A stretch of DNA of 64,000 bases, from the NCBI GenBank assembly GCA_037783545.1, contig JBBELK010000812.1:20872-84871 (forward strand), read 5' to 3'. How positions within the stretch are numbered: the first letter of the stretch is position 1; every line of letters begins with the position of its first letter. Below the pieces are notes generated by a model. That model worked only from the letters and a program-made list of their open reading frames with translations. It was not told where the DNA came from and made no database searches. This document shows positions 38,001 through 51,600 of the stretch, piece after piece. Source of the stretch: Henricia sp. BOLD:AAB3569. Taxonomy: Eukaryota > Echinodermata > Asteroidea > Spinulosida > Echinasteridae. A program made the translations under genes and the position numbers.

Positions 38001-41000
38001 CTTAGGACAAGTGCGCAATATAGAGTGTTTGGAGCATGCAAAATTTAAAGTTCGTCGGAAAATGTTTCGACCTCCAAATTTGCCGACGTTTGAACCACAC
38101 TTTGACCAAATTGCCGTGCCAAACTGGGGTGCGTCAACGACAGTCCGAAGGGACTGAGCATGCGCACGAGTCAGGAGTACACCAAAGAGGTGTGTACAGA
38201 GAGCCACGGGTTGCGTGAGCAGTCAGGAAGCTCCAACCCAGTTTTCCCTAAACTTTTGAAATTTCTCTTCCATTTCCCGGCGAAAGTCTGTCAATTTTTT
38301 AGGACAAGTTTGCAATATAGAGTGTTTGGAGCATGCAAAATTTGAAGTTCGTCGGAAAATTTGTCGACCTCCAAATTTGCCGACGTTTGAACCACACTTT
38401 GACCAAATTTCCGTGCCAAACTGGGGTGCGTCAACGACAGTCCGAAGGACTGAGCATGCGCACGAGTCAGGAGTACACCAAAGAGGTGTGTACAGACAGC
38501 CACGGGTTGCGTGAGCAGTCAGGAAGCTCCAACCCAGTTTTCCCTAAACTTTAAAATTTCTCTGCCATTTCCCGGCGAAAGTCTGTCAATTTTTTAGGAC
38601 AAGTGCGCCAAATAGAGTGTTTGGAGCATGCAAAATTTGAAGTTCGTCGGAAAATTTTTAGACCTCCAAATTTGCCGACGTTTGAACCACACTTTGACCA
38701 AATTGCCGTGCCAAACTGGGGTGCGTCAACGACAGTCCGAAGGACTGAGCATGCGCACGAGTCAGGAGTACACCAAAGAGGTGTGTACAGACAGCCACGG
38801 GTTGCGTGAGCAGTCAGGAAGCTCCAACCCAGTTTTCCCTAACTTTGAAATTTCTCTGCCATTTCCCGGCGAAAGTCTGTCAATTTTTTAGGACAAGTGC
38901 GCAATATAGAGTGTTTGGAGCATGCAAAATTTTAAGTTCGTCGGAAAATTTTTCGACCTCCAAATTTGCCGACGTTTGAACCACACTTTGACCAAATTGC
39001 CGTGCCAAACTGGGGTGCGTCAACGACAGTCCGAAGGACTGAGCATGCGCACGAGTCAGGAGTACACCAAAGAGGTGTGTACAGACAGACACGGGTTGCG
39101 TGAGCAGTCAGGAAGCTCCAACCCAGTTTTCCCTAAACTTTGAAATTTCTCTGCCATTTCCCGGCGAAAGTCTGTCATTTTTTTAGGACAAGTGCGCAAT
39201 ATAGAGTCTTTGGAGCATGCAAAATTTGAAGTTCGTCGGAAAATTTTCGACCTCCAAATTTGCCGACGTTTGAACCACACTTTCACCAAATTGCCGTGCC
39301 AAACTGGGGTGCGTCAACGACAGTCCGAAGGACTGAGCATGCGCACGAGTCAGGAGTACACCAAAGAGGTGTGTACAGACAGCCACGGGTTGCGTGAGCA
39401 GTCAGGAAGCTCCAACCCAGTTTTCCCTAATCTTTGAAATTTCTCTGCCATTTCCCGGCGAAAGTCTGTCAATTTTTTAGGACAAGTGCGCAATATAGAG
39501 TGTTTGGAGCATGCAAAATTTGAAGTTCGTCGGAAAATTTTTCGACCTCCAAATTTGCCGACGTTTGAACCACACTTTGACCAAATTGTCGTGCCAAACT
39601 GGGGTGCGTCAACGACAGTCCGAAGGACTGAGCATGCGCACGAGTCAGGAGTACACCAAAGAGGTGTGTACAGACAGCCACGGGTTGCGTGAGCAGTCAG
39701 GAAGCTCCAACCCAGTTTTCCCTAAACTTTGAAATTTCTCTTCCATTTCCGGCGAAAGTCTGTCAATTTTTTAGGACAAGTGCGCAATATAGAGTGTTTG
39801 GAGCATGCAAAATTTGAAGTTCGTCGGAACATTTTTCGACCTCCAAATTTGCCGACGTTTGAACCACACTTTGACCAAATTGCCGTGCCAAACTGGGGTG
39901 CGTCAACGACAGTCCGAAGGACTGAGCATGCGCACGAGTCAGGAGTACACCAAAGAGGTGTGTACAGACAGCCACGGGTTGCGTGACCAGTCAAGAAGCT
40001 CCAACCCAGTTTTCCCTAAACTTTGAAATTTCTCTGCCATTTCCCGGCGAAAGTCTGTCAATTTTTTAGGACAAGTGCGCAATATAGAGTGTTCGGAGCA
40101 TGCAAAATTTGAAGTTCGTCGGAAAATGTTTCGACCTCCAAATTTGCCGACGTTTGAACCACACTTTGACCAAATTGCCGTGCCAAACTGGGGTGCGTCA
40201 ACGACAGTCCGAAGGACTGAGCATGCGCACGATTCAGGAGTACACCAAAGAGGTGTGTACAGACAGCCAAGGGTTGCGTGAGCAGTCAGGAAGCTCCAAC
40301 CCTGTTTTCCCTAAACTTTGAAATTTCTCTGCCATTTCCAGGCGAAAGTCTGTCAATTTTTTAGGACAAGTGCGCAATATAGAGTGTTTGGAGCATGCAA
40401 AATTTGAAGTTCGTCGGAAAATTTTTCGACCTCCAAATTTGCCGACGTTTGAACCACACTTTGACCAAATTGCCGTGCCAAACTGGGGTGCGTCAACGAC
40501 AGTCCGAAGGGACTGAGCATGCGCACGAGTCAGGAGTACACCAAAGAGGTGTGTACAGACAGCCACGGGTTGCGTGACCAGTCAGGAAGCTCCAACCCAG
40601 TTTTCCCTAAACTTTGAAATTTCTCTGCCATTTCCCGGCGAAAGTCTGTCAATTTTTTAGGACAAGTGCGCAATATAGAGTGTTCGGAGCATGCAAAATT
40701 TGAAGTTCGTCGGAAAATGTTTCGACCTCCAAATTTGCCGACGTTTGAACCACACTTTGACCAAATTGCCGTGCCAAACTGGGGTGCGTCAACGACAGTC
40801 CGAAGGACTGAGCATGCGCACGAGTCAGGAGTACACCAAAGAGGTGTGTACAGACAGCCACGGGTTGCGTGACCAGTCAGGAAGCTCCAACCCAGTTTTC
40901 CCTAAACTTTGAAATTTCTCTGCCATTTCCCGGCGAAAGTCTGTCAATTTTTTAGGACAAGTGCGCAATATAGAGTGTTCGGAGCATGCAAAATTTGAAG

Positions 41001-44000
41001 TTCGTCGGAAAATGTTTCGACCTCCAAATTTGCCGACGTTTGAACCACACTTTGACCAAATTGCCGTGCCAAACTGGGGTGCGTCAACGACAGTCCGAAG
41101 GACTGAGCATGCGCACGAGTCAGGAGTACACCAAAGAGGTGTGTACAGACAGCCACGGGTTGCGTGAGCAGTCAGGAAGCTCCAACCCAGTTTTCCCTAA
41201 ACTTTGAAATTTCTCTGCCATTTCCCGGCGAAAGTCTGTCAATTTTTTAGGACAAGTGCGCAATATAGAGTGTTTGGAGCATGCAAAATTTGAAGTTCGT
41301 CGGAAAATTTTTCGACCTCCAAATTTGCCGACGTTTGAACCACACTTTGACCAAATTGCCGTGCCAAACTGGGGTGCGTCAACGACAGTCCGAAAGACTG
41401 AGCATGCGCACGAGTCAGGAGTACACCAAAGAGGTGTGTACAGACAGCCACGGGTTGCGTGAGCAGTCAGAAAGCTCCAACCCAGTTTTCCCTAAACTTT
41501 GAAATTTCTCTGCCATTTCTCGGCGAAAGTCTGTCAATTTTTTAGGACAAGTGCGCAATATAGAGTGTTTGGAGCATGCAAAATTTGAAGTTCGTCGGAA
41601 AATTTGTCGACCTCCAAATTTGCCGACGTTTGAACCACACTTTGACCAAATTGCCGTGCCAAACTGGGGTGCGTCAACGACAGTCCGAAGGACTGAGCAT
41701 GCGCACGAGTCAGGAGTACACCAAAGAGGTGTGTACAGACAGCCACGGGTTGCGTGAGCAGTCAAGAAGCTCCAACCCAGTTTTCCCTAAACTTTGAAAT
41801 TTCTCTGCCACTTCCCGGCGAAAGTCTGTCAATTTTTTAGGACAAGTGCGCAATATAGAGTGTTTGGAGCATGCATAATTTGAAGTTCGTCGGAAAATTT
41901 TTCGACCTCCAAATTTGCCGACGTTTGAACCACACTTTGACCAAATTGCCGTGCCAAACTGGGGTGCGTCAACGACAGTCCGAAGGACTGAGCATGCGCA
42001 CGAGTCAGGAGTACACCAAAGTGGTGTGTACAGACAGCCACGGGTTGCGTGAGCAGTCAGGAAGCTCCAACCCAGTTTTCCCTAAACTTTGAAATTTCTC
42101 TGCCATTTCCCGGCGAAAGTCTGTCAATTTTTTAGGACAAGTGCGCAATATAGAGTGTTTGGAGCATGCAACATTGAAGTTCGTCGGAAAATTTTTCGAC
42201 CTCCAAATTTGCCGACGTTTGAACCACACTTTGACCAAATTGCCGTGCCAAACTGGGGTGCGTCAACGACAGTCCGAAGGACTGAGCATGCGCACGAGTC
42301 AGGAGTACACCAAAGAGGTGTGTACAGACAGCCACGGGTTGCGTGAGCTGTCAGGAAGCTCCAACCCAGTTTTCCCTAAACTTTGAAATTTCTCTGCCAT
42401 TTCCCGGCGAAAGTCTGTCAATTTTTTAGGACAAGTGCGCAATATAGAGTGTTTGGAGCATGCAAAATTTGAAGTTCGTCGGAAATTTTTTCGACCTCCA
42501 AATTTACCGACGTTTGAACCACACTTTGACCAAATTGCCGTGCCAAACTGGGGTGCGTCAACGACAGTCCGAAGGACTGAGCATGCGCACGAGTCAGGAG
42601 TACACCAAAGAGGTGTGTACAGACAGCCACGGGTTGCGTGAGCAGTCAGGAAGCTCCAACCCAGTTTTCCCTAAACTTTGAAATTTCTCTGCCACTTCCC
42701 GGCGAAAGTCTGTCAATTTTTTAGGACAAGTGCGCAATATAGAGTGTTTGGAGCATGCAAAATTTGAAGTTCGTCGGAAAATTTTTCGACCTCCAAATTT
42801 GCCGACGTTTGAACCACACTTTGACCAAATTGCCGTGGCAAACTGGGGTGCGTCAACGACAGTCCGAAGGACTGAGCATGCGCACGAGTCAGGAGTACAC
42901 CAAAGAGGTGTGTACAGACAGCCACGGGTTGCGTGAGCAGTCAGGAAGCTCCAATCCAGTTTTCCCTAAACTTTGAAATTTCTCTGCCATTTCCCGGCGA
43001 AAGTCTGTCAATTTTTTAGGACAAGTGCGCAATATAGAGTGTTTGGAGCATGCAAAATTGAAGTTCGTCGGAAAATGTTTCGACCTCCAAATTTGCCGAC
43101 GTTTGAACAACACTTTGACCAAATTGCCGTGCCAAACTGGGGTGCGTCAACGACAGTCCGAAGGACTGAGCATGCGCACGAGTTAGGAGTACACCAAAGA
43201 GGTGTGTACAGACAGCCACGGGTTGCGTGAGCAGTCAGGAAGCTCCAACCCAGTTTTCCCTAAACTTTGAAATTTCTCTGCCATTTCTCGGCTAAAGTCT
43301 GTCAATTTTTTAGGACAAGTGCGCAATATAGAGTGTTTGGAGCATGCAAAATTTGAAGTTCGTCGGAAAATTTTTCGACCTCCAAATTTTCCGACGTTTG
43401 AACCACACTTTGACCAAATTGCCGTGGCAAACTGGGGTGCGTCAACGACAGTCCGAAGGACTGAGCATGCGCACGAGTCAGGAGTACACCAAAGAGGTGT
43501 GTACAGACAGCCACGGGTTGCGTGAGCAGTCAGGAAGCTCCAACCCAGTTTTCCCTAAACTTTGAAATTTCTCTGCCATTTCCCGGCGAAAGTCTGTCAA
43601 TTTTTTAGAACAAGTGCGCAATATAGAGTGTTTGGAGCATGCAAAATTGAAGTTCGTCGGAAAAATTTTCGACCTCCAAATTTGCCGACGTTTGAACAAC
43701 ACTTTGACCAAATTGCCGTGCCAAACTGGGGTGCGTCAACGACAGTCCGAAGGACTGAGCATGCGCACGAGTCAGGAGTACACCAAAGAGGTGTGTACAG
43801 ACAGCCACGGGTTGCGTGAGCAGTCAGAAAGCTCCAACCCAGTTTTCCCTAAACTTTGAAATTTCTCTGCCATTTTTCGGCTAAAGTCTGTCAATTTTTT
43901 AGGACAAGTGCGCAATATAGAGTGTTTGGAGCATGCAAAATTTGAAGTTCGTCGGAAAATTTTTCGACCTCCAAATTTGCCGACGTTTGAACCACACTTT

Positions 44001-45240
44001 GACCAAATTGCCGTGCCAAACTGGGGTGCGTCAACGACAGTCCGAAGGACTGAGCATGCGCACGAGTCAGGAGTACACCAAAGAGGTGTGTACAGACAGC
44101 CACGGGTTGCGTGAGCAGTCAGGAAGCTCCAACCCAGTTTTCCCTAAACTTTGAAATTTCTCTGCCACTTCCCGGCGAAAGTCTCTCAATTTTTTAGGAC
44201 AAGTGCGCAATATAGAGTGTTTGGAGCATGCAAAATTTGAAGTTCGTCGGAAAATTTTTCGACCTCCAAATTTGCCGACGTTTGAACCACACTTTGACCA
44301 AATTGCCGTGCCAAACTGGGGTGCGTCAACGACAGTCCGAAGGACTGAGCATGCGCACGAGTCAGGAGTACACCAAAGAGGTGTGTACAGACAGCCACGG
44401 GTTGCGTGAGCAGTCAGGAAGCTCCAACCCAGTTTTCCCTAAACTTTGAAATTTCTCTGCCATTTCCCGGCGAAAGTCTGTCAATTTTTTAGGACAAGTG
44501 CGCAATATAGAGTGCTTGGAGCATGCAAAATTTGAAGTTCGTCGGAAAATTTTTCGACCTCCAAATTTGCCGACGTTTGAACCACACTTTGACCAAATTG
44601 CAGTGCCAAACTGGGGTGCGTCAACGACAGTCCGAAGGACTGAGCATGCGCACGAGTCAGGAGTACACCAAAGAGGTGTGTACAGACAGCCACGGGTTGC
44701 GTGAGCAGTCAGGAAGCTCCAACCCAGTTTTCCCTAAACTTTGAAATTTCTCTGCCACTTCCCGGTGAAAGTCTGTCAATTTTTTAGGACAAGTGCGCAA
44801 TATAGAGTGTTTGGAGCATGCAAAATTTGAAGTTCGTCGGAAAATTGTTCGACCTCCAAATTTGCCGACGTTTGAACCACACTTTGACCAAATTGCCGTG
44901 CCAAACTGGGGTGCGTCAACGACAGTCCGAAGGACTGAGCATGCGCACGAGTCAGGAGTACACCAAAGAGGTGTGTACAGACAGCCACGGGTTGCGTGAG
45001 CAGTCAGGAAGCTCCAACCCAGTTTTCCCTAAACTTTGAAATTTCTCTGCCACTTCCCGGCGAAAGTCTGTCAATTTTTTAGGACAAGTGCGCAATATGG
45101 AGTGTTTGGAGCATGCAAAATTTGAAGTTCGTCGGAAAATTGTTCGACCTCCAAATTTGCCGACGTTTGAACCACACTTTGACCAAATTGCCGTGCCAAA
45201 CTGGGGTGCGTCAACGACAGTCCGAAGGACTGAGCATGCG
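29046..45240. repeat. Satellite B array (295-bp monomer, sister family of A)
   Basis: About 55 head-to-tail monomers in the same orientation and phase as A. Fixed differences from A include 'cgggttgcgtgagcag' (2-bp deletion), 'gctccaaccc', 'ttttccctaaac', 'ttaggacaag', 'gagtgtttggagcatg', 'ggaaaattt', 'tttgaacc', 'gccgtgcc', 'actggggtgcgtcaac', 'cgaaggactg', 'cacgagtcagg' and 'gtacaccaaag': about 18 substitutions, or 6%. Since 295 is not a multiple of three, no open frame runs through the array. Two B monomers (near 33,281 and 37,711) carry the A-type 'ttatgacaag', an ancestral or exchanged base. No transposon is seen in this segment. Confidence 0.97.
29734..38879. repeat. Satellite B HOR: 16-mer of 4,719 bp, two copies
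   Basis: Many rare variants recur in order at 4,719 bp: 'gttcggagc' with 'gtatacagac' (29.7 and 34.4 kb), 'ccacagtttgacc', 'aatttgtcgacc' with 'aaatttccgtgcc', and 'gacatttctc' with 'ccaggcgaaag' and 'tcatttttttagg' (31,491 and 36,210). From about 33 kb the offset falls to 4,428, because the second copy lacks one 294-bp monomer and gains a net 3 bp from small indels. Parts of the block recur again after 38.9 kb in a different order. Copy edges are set to monomer resolution. Confidence 0.85.
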
Positions 45241-46066
45241 TATTCTGCAAATTTCAGCAATTTCCCGTTTAAACCAACCGAGTTATCGTCGAATATAGCA
45301 AAAACTCTCTGCCGGCACAGTTTTCGCACAAAGCATACGCCGCTTTCGAGAAACATTGCGTCTGAAGTGGTCGCTATTTTGAAACTAAAGGAATTTCCAG
45401 ACAAACCTCAAATTTTGACTGCTCAAACAACTCTATATCCCAAACGTGTTCTGCAAATTTCAGCAATTTCCCGTTTAAACCGACCGAGTTATCGTCGAAT
45501 CTAGCAAAAACTCCCTGCCGGCACAGTTTTCGCACAAGCAGACGCCGCTTTCGAGAAACATTGCGTCTGAAGTGGTCGCTATTTTGAAACTGAAGGAATT
45601 TCCAGACAAACTTCAAATTTTGTCTGCTTAAACCACTCTATATCCCAAACGTATTCTGCAAATTTCAGCCATTTCCCGTTTAAACCGACCGAGTTATCGT
45701 CGAATCTATCAAAAACTCCCTGCCGGCACAGTTTTCGCACAAGCAGACGCCGCTTTCGGAAAACATTGCGTCTAAAGTGGTCGCTATTTTGGAATTGAAG
45801 GAATTTCCAGACAAACTTCAAATTTTGCCTGCTTAAACAACTCTATGTCCCAAACGTAATTCTGCAAATTTCAGCAATTTCCCGTTTAAACCCACCGAGT
45901 TATCGTCGAATATAGCAAAAACTATCTGCCGGCACAGTTTTCGCACAAGCATACGCCGCTTTCGAGAAACATTGCATCTGAAGTGGTCGCTATTTTGAAA
46001 CTGAAGGAATTTCCAGACAAACTTCAAATTTTGCCTGCTCAAACAACTCTATATCCCAAACTTGTT

Positions 46067-46246
46067 CTGCAAATTTCAGTTATCGTCGAATATAGCAAAA
46101 ACTCTCTGCCGGCACAGTTTTCGCACAAGCATACGCCGCTTTCGAGAAACATTGCATCTGAAGTGGTCGCTATTTTGAAACTGAAGGAATTTCCAGACAA
46201 ACTTCAAATTTTGCCTGCTCAAACAACTCTATATCCCAAACGTGTT
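46067..46246. repeat. Short satellite C monomer (180 bp, 25-bp deletion)
   Basis: After 'ctgcaaatttcag' the sequence jumps directly to 'ttatcgtcgaat', losing about 25 bp ('caatttcccg...ccgag'). The monomers before and after have the normal length. I see this deletion only once, so it was not amplified. Confidence 0.9.
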
Positions 46247-47010
46247 CTGCAAATTTCAGCAATTTCCCGTTTAAACCGACCGAGTTATCGTCGAATCTAG
46301 CAAAAACTCCCTGCCGGCACAGTTTTCGCACAAGCAGACGCCGCTTTCGAGAAACATTGCGTCTGAAGTGGTCGCTCTTTTGAAACTGAAGGAATTTCCA
46401 GACAAACTTCAAATTTTTTCTGCTTAAACAACTCTATATCCCAAACGTATTCTACGAATTTCAGCCATTTCCCGTTTAAACCGACAGAGTTATCGTCGAA
46501 TATAGCAAAAACTCCCTGCCAGGACAGCTTTCACACAAGCAGACGCCGCTTTCGGAAAACATTGCGTCTAAAGTGGTCGCTATTTTGGAATTGAAGGAAT
46601 TTCCAGACAAACTTCAAATTTTGCCTGCTTAAACAACTCTATATCCCAAACGTATTCTGCAAATTTCAGCAATTTCCCGTTTAAACCAACCGAGTTATCG
46701 TCGAATATAGCAAAAACTCTCTGCCGGCACAGTTTTTGCACAAGCATACGCCGCTTTAGAGAAACATTGCGTCTGAAGTGGTCGCTATTTTGAAACTGAA
46801 GGAATTTCCAGACAAACTTCAAATTTTGCCTGCTTAAACAACTCTATATCCCAAACGTATTCTACGAATTTCAGCAATTTCCCGTTTAAACCGACCGAGT
46901 TATCGTCGAATATAGCAAAAACTCTCTGCCGGCACAGTTTTTGCACAAGCATACGCCGCTTTCGGGAAACATTGCGTCTGAAGTGGTCGCTATTTTGAAA
47001 CTGAAGGAAT

Positions 47011-50000
47011 TTACAGACAAACTTCAAATTGTGTCTGCTTAAGCAACTCTATATCCCAAACGTGTTCTGCAAATTTCAGCAATTTCCCGTTTAAACCGAC
47101 CGAGTTATCGTCGAATCTAGCAAAAACTCCCTGCCGGTACAGTTTTCGCACAAGCAGACGCCGCTTTCGGAAAACATTGCGTCTAAAGTGGTCGCTATTT
47201 TGGAATTGAAGGAATTTCCAGACAAACTTCAAATTTTGCCTGCTTAAACAACTCTATATCCCAAACGTATTCTGCAAATTTCAGCAATTTCCCGTTTAAA
47301 CCAAGTGAGTTATCGTCGAATATAGCAAAAACTCTCTGCCGGCACAGTTTTCGCACAAGTATACGCCGCTTTCGAGAAACATTGCGTCTGAAGTGGTCGC
47401 TATTTTGAAACTGAGGGAATTTCCAGACAAACTTCAAATTTTGCCTGCTTAAACAACTCTATGTCCCAAACGTATTCTACGAATTTCAGCAATTTCCCGT
47501 TTTAAACCGACCAAGTTATCGTCGAATCTAGCAAAAACTCCCTGCCGGAACAGTTTTCGCACAAGCAGACGCCGCTTTCGGGAAACATTGCGTCTGAAGT
47601 GGTCGCTCTTTTGAAACTGAAGGAATTTCCAGACAAACTTCAAATTTTGTCTGCTTAAACAACTCTATATCCCAAACGTATTCTACGAATTTCAGCCATT
47701 TCCCGTTTTAAACCGACCGAGTTATCGTCGAATATAGCAAAAACTCCCTGCCGGTACAGTTTTCACACAAGCAGACGCCGCTTTCGGAAAACATTGCGTC
47801 TAAAGTGGTCGCTATTTTGGAACTGAAGGAATTTCCAGACAAACTTCAAATTTTGCCTGCTTAAACAACTCTATATCCCAAACGTATTCTGCAAATTTCA
47901 GCAATTTCCCGTTTAAACCAACCGAGTTATCGTCGAATATAGCAAAAACTCTCTGCCGGCACAGTTTTCGCACAAGCATACGCCGCTTTCGAGAAACATT
48001 GCGTCTGAAGTGGTCGCTATTTTGAAACTGAAGGAATTTCCAGACAAACTTCAAATTTTGCCTGCTCAAACAACTCTATATCCCAAACGTGTTCTGCAAA
48101 TTTCAGCAATTTCCCGTTTAAACCGACCGAGTTATCGTCGAATCTAGCAAAAACTCCCTGCCGGTACAGTTTTCACACAAGCAGACGCCGCTTTCGAGAA
48201 ACATTGCGTCTGAAGTGGTCGCTATTTTGAAACTGAAGGAATTTCCAGACAAACTTCAAATTTTGCCTGCTTAAACAACTCTATATCCCAAACGTATTCT
48301 ACGAATTTCAGCAATTTCCCGTTTAAACCGACCGAGTTATCGTCGAATATAGCGAAAACTCTCTGCCGGCACAGTTTTTGCACAAGCATACGCCGCTTTC
48401 GGGAAACATTGCGTCTGAAGTGGTCGCTCTTTTGAAACTGAAGGAATTTCCAGACAAACTTCAAATTTTGTCTGCTTAAACAACTCTATATCCCAAACGT
48501 ATTCTACGAATTTCAGCCATTTCCCGTTTAAACCGACCGAGTTATCGTCGAATATAGCAAAAACTCTCTGCCGGCACAGTTTTCGCACAAAGCATACGCC
48601 GCTTTCGAGAAACATTGCGTCTGAAGTGGTCGCTATTTTGAAACTAAAGGAATTTCCAGACAAACCTCAAATTTTGACTGCTCAAACAACTCTATATCCC
48701 AAACGTGTTCTGCAAATTTCAGCAATTTCCCGTTTAAACCGACCGAGTTATCGTCGAATCTAGCAAAAACTCCCTGCCGGCACAGTTTTCGCACAAGCAG
48801 ACGCCGCTTTCGGGAAACATTGCGTCTGAAGTGGTCGCTATTTTGAAACTGAAGGAATTTCCAGAAAACTTCAAATTTTGCCTGCTTAAACAGCTCTATA
48901 TCCCAAACGTATTCTGCAAATTTCAGCCATTTCCCGTTTAAACCGACCGAGTTATCGTCGAATCTATCAAAAACTCCCTGCCGGCACAGTTTTCGCACAA
49001 GCAGACGCCGCTTTCGGAAAACATTGCGTCTAAAGTGGTCGCTATTTTGGAATTGAAGGAATTTCCAGACAAACTTCAAATTTTGCCTGCTTAAACAACT
49101 CTATATCCCAAACGTATTCTGCAAATTTCAGCAATTTCCCGTTTAAACCAACCGAGTTATCGTCGAATATAGCAAAAACTCTCTGCCGGCACAGTTTTTG
49201 CACAAGCATACGCCGCTTTCGAGAAACATTGCGTCTGAAGTGGTCGCTATTTTGAAACTGAAGGAATTTACAGACAAACTTCAAATTTTGCCTGCCTCAA
49301 CAACTCTATATCCCAAACGTATTCTACGAATTTCAGCAATTTCCCGTTTAAACCGACCGAGTTATCGTCGAATATAGCAAAAACTCTCTGCCGGCACAGT
49401 TTTTGCACAAGCATACGCCGCTTTCGGGAAACATTGCGTCTGAAGTGGTCGCTATTTTGAAACTGAAGGAATTTACAGACAAACTTCAAATTGTGTCTGC
49501 TTAAGCAACTCTATATCCCAAACGTGTTCTGCAAATTTCAGCAATTTCCCGTTTAAACCGACCGAGTTATCGTCGAATCTAGCAAAAACTCCCTGCCGGT
49601 ACAGTTTTCGCACAAGCAGACGCCGCTTTCGGAAAACATTGCGTCTAAAGTGGTCGCTATTTTGGAATTGAAGGAATTTCCAGACAAACTTCAAATTTTG
49701 CCTGCTTAAACAACTCTATATCCCAAACGTATTCTGCAAATTTCAGCAATTTCCCGTTTAAACCAAGTGAGTTATCGTCGAATCTAGCAAAAACTCTCTG
49801 CCGGCACAGTTTTCGCACAAGTATACGCCGCTTTCGAGAAACATTGCGTCTGAAGTGGTCGCTATTTTGAAACTGAGGGAATTTCCAGACAAACTTCAAA
49901 TTTTGCCTGCTTAAACAACTCTATGTCCCAAACGTATTCTACGAATTTCAGCAATTTCCCGTTTAAACCGACCAAGTTATCGTCGAATATAGCAAAAACT

Positions 50001-51092
50001 CTCTGCCGGCACAGTTTTTGCACAAGCATACGCCGCTTTCGGGAAACATTGCGTCTGAAGTGGTCGCTATTTTGAAACTGAAGGAATTTCCAGACAAACT
50101 TCAAATTTTGCCTGCTTAAACAACTCTATATCCCAAACGTATTCTACGAATTTCAGCAATTTCCCGTTTAAACCGACCGAGTTATCGTCGAATATAGCAA
50201 AAACTCTCTGCCGGCACAGTTTTTGCACAAGCATACGCCGCTTTCGGGAAACATTGCGTCTGAAGTGGTCGCTATTTTGAAACTGAAGGAATTTACAGAC
50301 AAACTTCAAATTGTGTCTGCTTAAGCAACTCTATATCCCAAACGTGTTCTGCAAATTTCAGCAATTTCCCGTTTAAACCGACCGAGTTATCGTCGAATCT
50401 AGCAAAAACTCCCTGCCGGTACAGTTTTCGCACAAGCAGACGCCGCTTTCGGAAAACATTGCGTCTAAAGTGGTCGCTATTTTGGAATTGAAGGAATTTC
50501 CAGACAAACTTCAAATTTTGCCTGCTTAAAAAACTCTATATCCCAAACGTATTCTGCAAATTTCAGCAATTTCCCGTTTAAACCAAGTGAGTTATCGTCG
50601 AATATAGCAAAAACTCTCTGCCGGCACAGTTTTCGCACAAGTATACGCCGCTTTCGAGAAACATTGCGTCTGAAGTGGTCGCTATTTTGAAACTGAGGGA
50701 ATTTCCAGACAAACTTCAAATTTTGCCTGCTTAAACAACTCTATGTCCCAAACGTATTCTACGAATTTCAGCAATTTCCCGTTTAAACCGACCAAGTTAT
50801 CGTCGAATCTAGCAAAAACTCCCTGCCGGAACAGTTTTCGCACAAGCAGACGCCGCTTTCGGGAAACATTGCGTCTGAAGTGGTCGCTCTTTTGAAACTG
50901 AAGGAATTTCCAGACAAACTTCAAATTTTGTCTGCTTAAACAACTCTATATCCCAAACGTATTCTACGAATTTCAGCCATTTCCCGTTTAAACCGACCGA
51001 GTTATCGTCGAATATAGCAAAAACTCCCTGCCGGTACAGTTTTCACACAAGCAGACGCCGCTTTCGGAAAACATTGCGTCTAAAGTGGTCGC
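47011..51092. repeat. Satellite C HOR: 16-mer of about 3,280 bp and recurrent 4-5-monomer cassette
   Basis: A cassette of consecutive monomer types recurs: 'tttacagac' with 'attgtgtctgcttaagc', then 'ttggaattgaag', then 'ccaagtgag' with 'gtatacg', then 'gaaactgaggg' with 'ctatgtccc' and 'gaccaag'. It begins at about 47.0, 49.5, 50.3, 52.1, 55.2, 57.3, 60.3 and 62.8 kb, with partial forms at 54.4 and 59.5 kb. Over 47.0-47.8 against 50.3-51.1 kb the order matches at 3,280-3,282 bp; the 2-bp change reflects two extra T in 'cgttttaaacc'. Confidence 0.75.
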
Positions 51093-51600
51093 TATTTTGG
51101 AATTGAAGGAATTTCCAGACAAACTTCAAATTTTGCCTGCTTAAACAACTCTATATCCCAAACGTATTCTGCAAATTTCAGCAATTTCCCGTTTAAACCA
51201 ACCGAGTTATCGTCGAATATAGCAAAAACTCTCTGCCGGCACAGTTTTCGCACAAGCATACGCCGCTTTCGAGAAACATTGCGTCTGAAGTGGTCGCTAT
51301 TTTGAAACTGAAGGAATTTCCAGACAAACTTCAAATTTTGCCTGCTCAAACAACTCTATATCCCAAACGTGTTCTGCAAATTTCAGCAATTTCCCGTTTA
51401 AACCGACCGAGTTATCGTCGAATATAGCAAAAACTCCCTGCCGGTACAGTTTTCACACAAGCAGACGCCGCTTTCGAGAAACATTGCGTCTGAAGTGGTC
51501 GCTATTTTGAAACTGCAGGAATTTCCAGAAAACTTCAAATTTTGCCTGCTTAAACAACTCTATATCCCAAACGTGTTCTGCAAATTTCAGCAATTTCCCG

